Positions 7,187 to 8,719 of a stretch of DNA of 8,719 nt are shown in pieces. The notes under the pieces were generated by a model. That model searched no databases. It was given only the letters and a program-made list of their open reading frames with translations, and had not been told where the DNA came from. This stretch comes from Planctomycetota bacterium (GTDB taxonomy: Bacteria > Planctomycetota > Phycisphaerae > Phycisphaerales > UBA1924), in NCBI GenBank assembly GCA_023434205.1, contig JAEYTB010000081.1, forward strand, positions 1 through 8,719, in the 5' to 3' direction. Numbering within the stretch: position 1 is the stretch's first letter; the number at the start of each line of letters is the position of its first letter. The position numbers were made by a program, and so were the translations under genes.

Positions 7187-8500
7187 TTACTTCACCGCCG
7201 CCGATGTGGACGCCGCCTCTCCCGCCCCAGCCGCCGGCGGCCCGCCCGGCCCGCCCCGGCTCCCCCCAGACCCCGGCGCCCCGCCCTTCACCACCATCGC
7301 CTTGTCCATCAGCTTGAACGAACCCCCCGCGGCGATCTCCTCCCCGCCCTCCAGCCCCTTCGAAACCAGCACCCGGCCCCCGATGTCCGCTTCCAGCGTC
7401 ACCATCCGGATGTTCGCGACGCTCACCGGCGGGAACCCGGGAATCTGCTGCTCCGCCGTCCCCGGCGTCACCACGTACACGTGATCCCCGAACGCACCCC
7501 GCCGCACCGCCGTGGTCGGGATCGTCACATACTCCCGCGCCGGGTCCGTCGGCACCTCCACATCGATGAACATCCCCTGCCGAAGCCGGTGCTCGGGGTC
7601 CGCCACCGACGACCGCACCCGGATGTTCCGCGTGCTGGGGTTCACCACCGCGTCCATCGACAGCACCTTGATCTGCAGCGACTCCTCGCTCAGCACGTCC
7701 GACCGCGCGACCACCACCATCCCCGGCACCACCCGCGCTGCATACTCCTGCGGCACCGCGAAGTCGAGGTAGATGTCCTCCGTGATCTCCGCCAGCGTCA
7801 CGATCTGCGTCCCCTCCGCAAGGTACTGCCCGGGGTGGACATTCCGGATGCTCGCCAGCGCCCGGAACGGCGCCTTCAACGTCTTCTTCGCGATCACCGT
7901 CCTGATCTGCTCCACCCGCGCCGCCGCCTGGTCCACCTCCGCCTTCGCCCGGGCCACCGCCGACTGCGACCGCTCGATGTCCGCCCGCGCCTTCCGCAGG
8001 TCCGCGTTCACACGGTCGATGTCCGCGGCGGAAACCGCGCTCCCCGCCGTCTCGAACCGCCGCTGGTTGCTCTCCGCCAGCTCCAGGTTCGACTGCGCCA
8101 CCCGCACATCCGCCTCCGACACCTCCACCGCCCGGCTCGCGACCGCCTGCGCCGCCTCCGCCGCAGCGAGGTCCGCCAGCTCCGTCGCCGTGTCGAGCTG
8201 CAGGAGCATCTGCCCCTCCTGCACCTCGTCGCCGGTCATGAACCCGACCTCCCGCACCACCCCCGCGACCTCGTTGGCCACCGACACGGCCCGCTTCGCC
8301 ACCACCGTCCCCACCAGGCGTGCCGTGGGCTGATGCACCATCCGCTCCGCCTTCACCACCTCCACGCTGGTCAGGTGCGGCGGCGCCGGCTGGTTCGCCG
8401 CTTCACGAATCTGCAGCCACTTCCACGCGCCGATCCCGCCGCCCACCAGCAGCACGCACACGATCAGCACGATCCCCGCGATCAACGGCTTCTTGTTCAT
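7187..8500 (-). CDS. Periplasmic adaptor (membrane fusion protein) of RND efflux pump, HlyD/AcrA family
   Basis: Predicted product is 437 residues. It bridges the RND pump to an outer-membrane channel. The N-terminus MNKKPLIAGIVLIVCVLLVG is a single membrane anchor or uncleaved signal; its Cys lacks a proper lipobox, so it is probably not a lipoprotein. A lipoyl half-motif lies at about 64-104 (VANEVAGVVREVGFMTGDEV), followed by an Ala/Glu-rich alpha-hairpin at about 105-202. The second lipoyl half is at 207-236 (LKAPFRALASIRNVHPGQYL), then a beta-barrel at about 240-315 and a membrane-proximal domain at about 320-400. The last 30 residues are a Gly/Pro/Ala-rich tail, longer than typical AcrA and of unknown role. 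The start at 8500 is favoured by AAGG eight bases upstream. The frame stays open 58 codons further back, but that stretch is basic and disordered and would cross the promoter region. It is the first gene of the efflux operon. Confidence 0.93.
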   Translation of the reverse strand: MNKKPLIAGIVLIVCVLLVGGGIGAWKWLQIREAANQPAPPHLTSVEVVKAERMVHQPTARLVGTVVAKRAVSVANEVAGVVREVGFMTGDEVQEGQMLLQLDTATELADLAAAEAAQAVASRAVEVSEADVRVAQSNLELAESNQRRFETAGSAVSAADIDRVNADLRKARADIERSQSAVARAKAEVDQAAARVEQIRTVIAKKTLKAPFRALASIRNVHPGQYLAEGTQIVTLAEITEDIYLDFAVPQEYAARVVPGMVVVARSDVLSEESLQIKVLSMDAVVNPSTRNIRVRSSVADPEHRLRQGMFIDVEVPTDPAREYVTIPTTAVRRGAFGDHVYVVTPGTAEQQIPGFPPVSVANIRMVTLEADIGGRVLVSKGLEGGEEIAAGGSFKLMDKAMVVKGGAPGSGGSRGGPGGPPAAGAGEAASTSAAVK

Positions 8501-8593
8501 GCAAATGGCCTTCTGGGTGCCCGGGCAGTCTGGGCCGGCGCGCCTCGCGCGGCAGGCCCGGGAAGAGCACCGGACCCTCCCGGCGCCGGAAAG
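8501..8593 (-). promoter_or_regulatory. Structured 5' leader of the efflux operon
   Basis: Between the candidate promoter and the adaptor start there are roughly 90 bases of leader. A long GC hairpin can form: GGGCC (8532-8536) with GGCCC (8555-8559), and GCGCG (8538-8542) with CGCGC (8546-8550), closed by a 3-base loop. CCGGCGCCGG (8580-8589) is a perfect 10-bp palindrome near the predicted RNA start. No T-tract follows the hairpin, so it does not look like a classical attenuator. No known riboswitch motif is recognised. Confidence 0.4.
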
Positions 8594-8622
8594 ACGGTAT
8601 CTTCGACTGTTGAGGTTTTCAA
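8594..8622 (-). promoter_or_regulatory. Candidate promoter of the efflux operon
   Basis: On the minus strand TTGAAA (8622-8617) is a good -35 box. With a 17-bp spacer the -10 would be TACCGT (8599-8594), only three of six consensus bases, so the call is weak. Its -35 box lies inside the 19-bp palindrome at 8607-8625, consistent with repression from that site. Confidence 0.4.
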
Positions 8623-8625
8623 CTG
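8607..8625. promoter_or_regulatory. Imperfect palindromic operator between the efflux operon and the divergent gene
   Basis: CTGTTGAGGTTTTCAACTG has symmetric outer parts of the form C-W-GTTGA-N5-TCAAC-W-G. It overlaps the candidate -35 boxes of both divergent promoters. ACTGTT also recurs as a direct repeat at 8606-8611 and 8622-8627. Size and position resemble sites bound by TetR- or MarR-type repressors of RND operons; the binder is not identified here. Confidence 0.6.
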
Positions 8626-8637
8626 TTAGGCTAGAAT
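8610..8637 (+). promoter_or_regulatory. Promoter of the divergent rightward gene
   Basis: TTGAGG (8610-8615) matches four of six -35 bases. A 16-bp spacer follows, then TAGAAT (8632-8637), five of six -10 bases. Transcription would start near 8644, within a few bases of the ATG at 8646, so the message would be leaderless or nearly so. This fits the lack of a ribosome-binding sequence before that ATG. Confidence 0.6.
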
Positions 8638-8645
8638 GACCCGCG

Positions 8646-8719
8646 ATGGGCCACTGCCGGATCCCCAAACCCAAAGACCCGCAGGCCGCCGCCAGGGCGG
8701 AGGTGGTCGAACTGCTCTT
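8646..8719 (+). CDS. N-terminus of divergent gene, possibly the efflux regulator (partial)
   Basis: Only 24 complete codons are visible (MGHCRIPKPKDPQAAARAEV then VELL) before the window ends. Third codon positions are G or C in about 21 of 24 codons, much higher than in the competing frame that begins at 8636, which supports this frame. An in-frame TGA at 8637-8639 fixes the ATG at 8646 as the first available start. The alternative ATG at 8636 lies within the predicted -10 box. The gene stands head-to-head with the RND efflux operon across a shared palindrome, a layout typical of a TetR- or MarR-type local repressor. No diagnostic domain is within the visible residues, so the family is inference from context only. 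Confidence 0.5.
   Translation, partial: MGHCRIPKPKDPQAAARAEVVELL

Noticed and set aside
5611..7317. Long plus-strand open frame opposite the RND permease (568 codons)
   Set aside because: Its product is almost wholly Arg/His/Pro/Gln, the usual antisense shadow of a GC-rich gene. The minus-strand frame encodes a complete RND pump.
6971..8629. Long plus-strand open frame opposite the adaptor gene (552 codons)
   Set aside because: Arg/His/Pro-rich antisense shadow; the real adaptor protein lies on the other strand.
8636..8719. ATG at 8636 as the start of the divergent gene
   Set aside because: It lies inside the predicted -10 box, and its frame has much lower G/C at third codon positions than the frame from 8646.
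1..8719. CRISPR arrays, tRNA or rRNA genes, insertion sequences, phage or attachment sites
   Set aside because: I saw no spaced direct repeats, cloverleaf-like sequence, transposase or integrase, and no change of composition suggesting a recent insertion.

Overview
The window is very GC-rich and gene-dense, with strong G/C bias at third codon positions. Every complete gene lies on the minus strand. The pairing of a BlaI/MecI-type repressor with an M56 membrane protease carrying a long non-penicillin-binding C-terminal extension, together with the base composition, suggests a Planctomycetota-type (perhaps Phycisphaerae-like) chromosome. This assignment is inference; there is no rRNA or marker gene to confirm it.

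Right part (about 8719 to 4051, read leftwards): a two-gene efflux operon. A periplasmic membrane fusion (adaptor) protein (8500-7187) is followed after 22 bp by a full-length HAE-1/AcrB-type RND permease (7164-4051). No outer-membrane TolC-type factor is present. At the right edge a divergent gene starts on the plus strand (8646) and runs out of the window. The space between the two divergent starts holds a 19-bp imperfect palindrome overlapping the -35 boxes of candidate promoters in both directions, as expected for a local repressor. The plus-strand promoter predicts a nearly leaderless mRNA.

Middle (4050 to 3670): 381 bp without a gene. It contains a strong hairpin that probably terminates the efflux transcript and a clear sigma70-type promoter. 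Two 18-bp dyad sites sit on this promoter, one filling the -35/-10 spacer and one over the predicted transcription start.

Left part (3669 to 1): a probable three-gene operon. It encodes a BlaI/MecI-family repressor (3669-3277), an M56/BlaR1-type zinc metalloprotease with five apparent membrane segments (3261-997), and, after a 153-bp gap, a secreted TPR-repeat protein (843 to beyond the left edge). The likely logic is that the protease senses an envelope signal and relieves BlaI repression of its own promoter, and possibly of the TPR gene. The protease lacks a beta-lactam-binding transpeptidase domain. In its place it has Pro-rich repeats, a small globular segment, a long coiled coil and a Cys-containing acidic tail, so its signal is unknown. 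This is the most interesting part of the window. The rest is ordinary efflux machinery.
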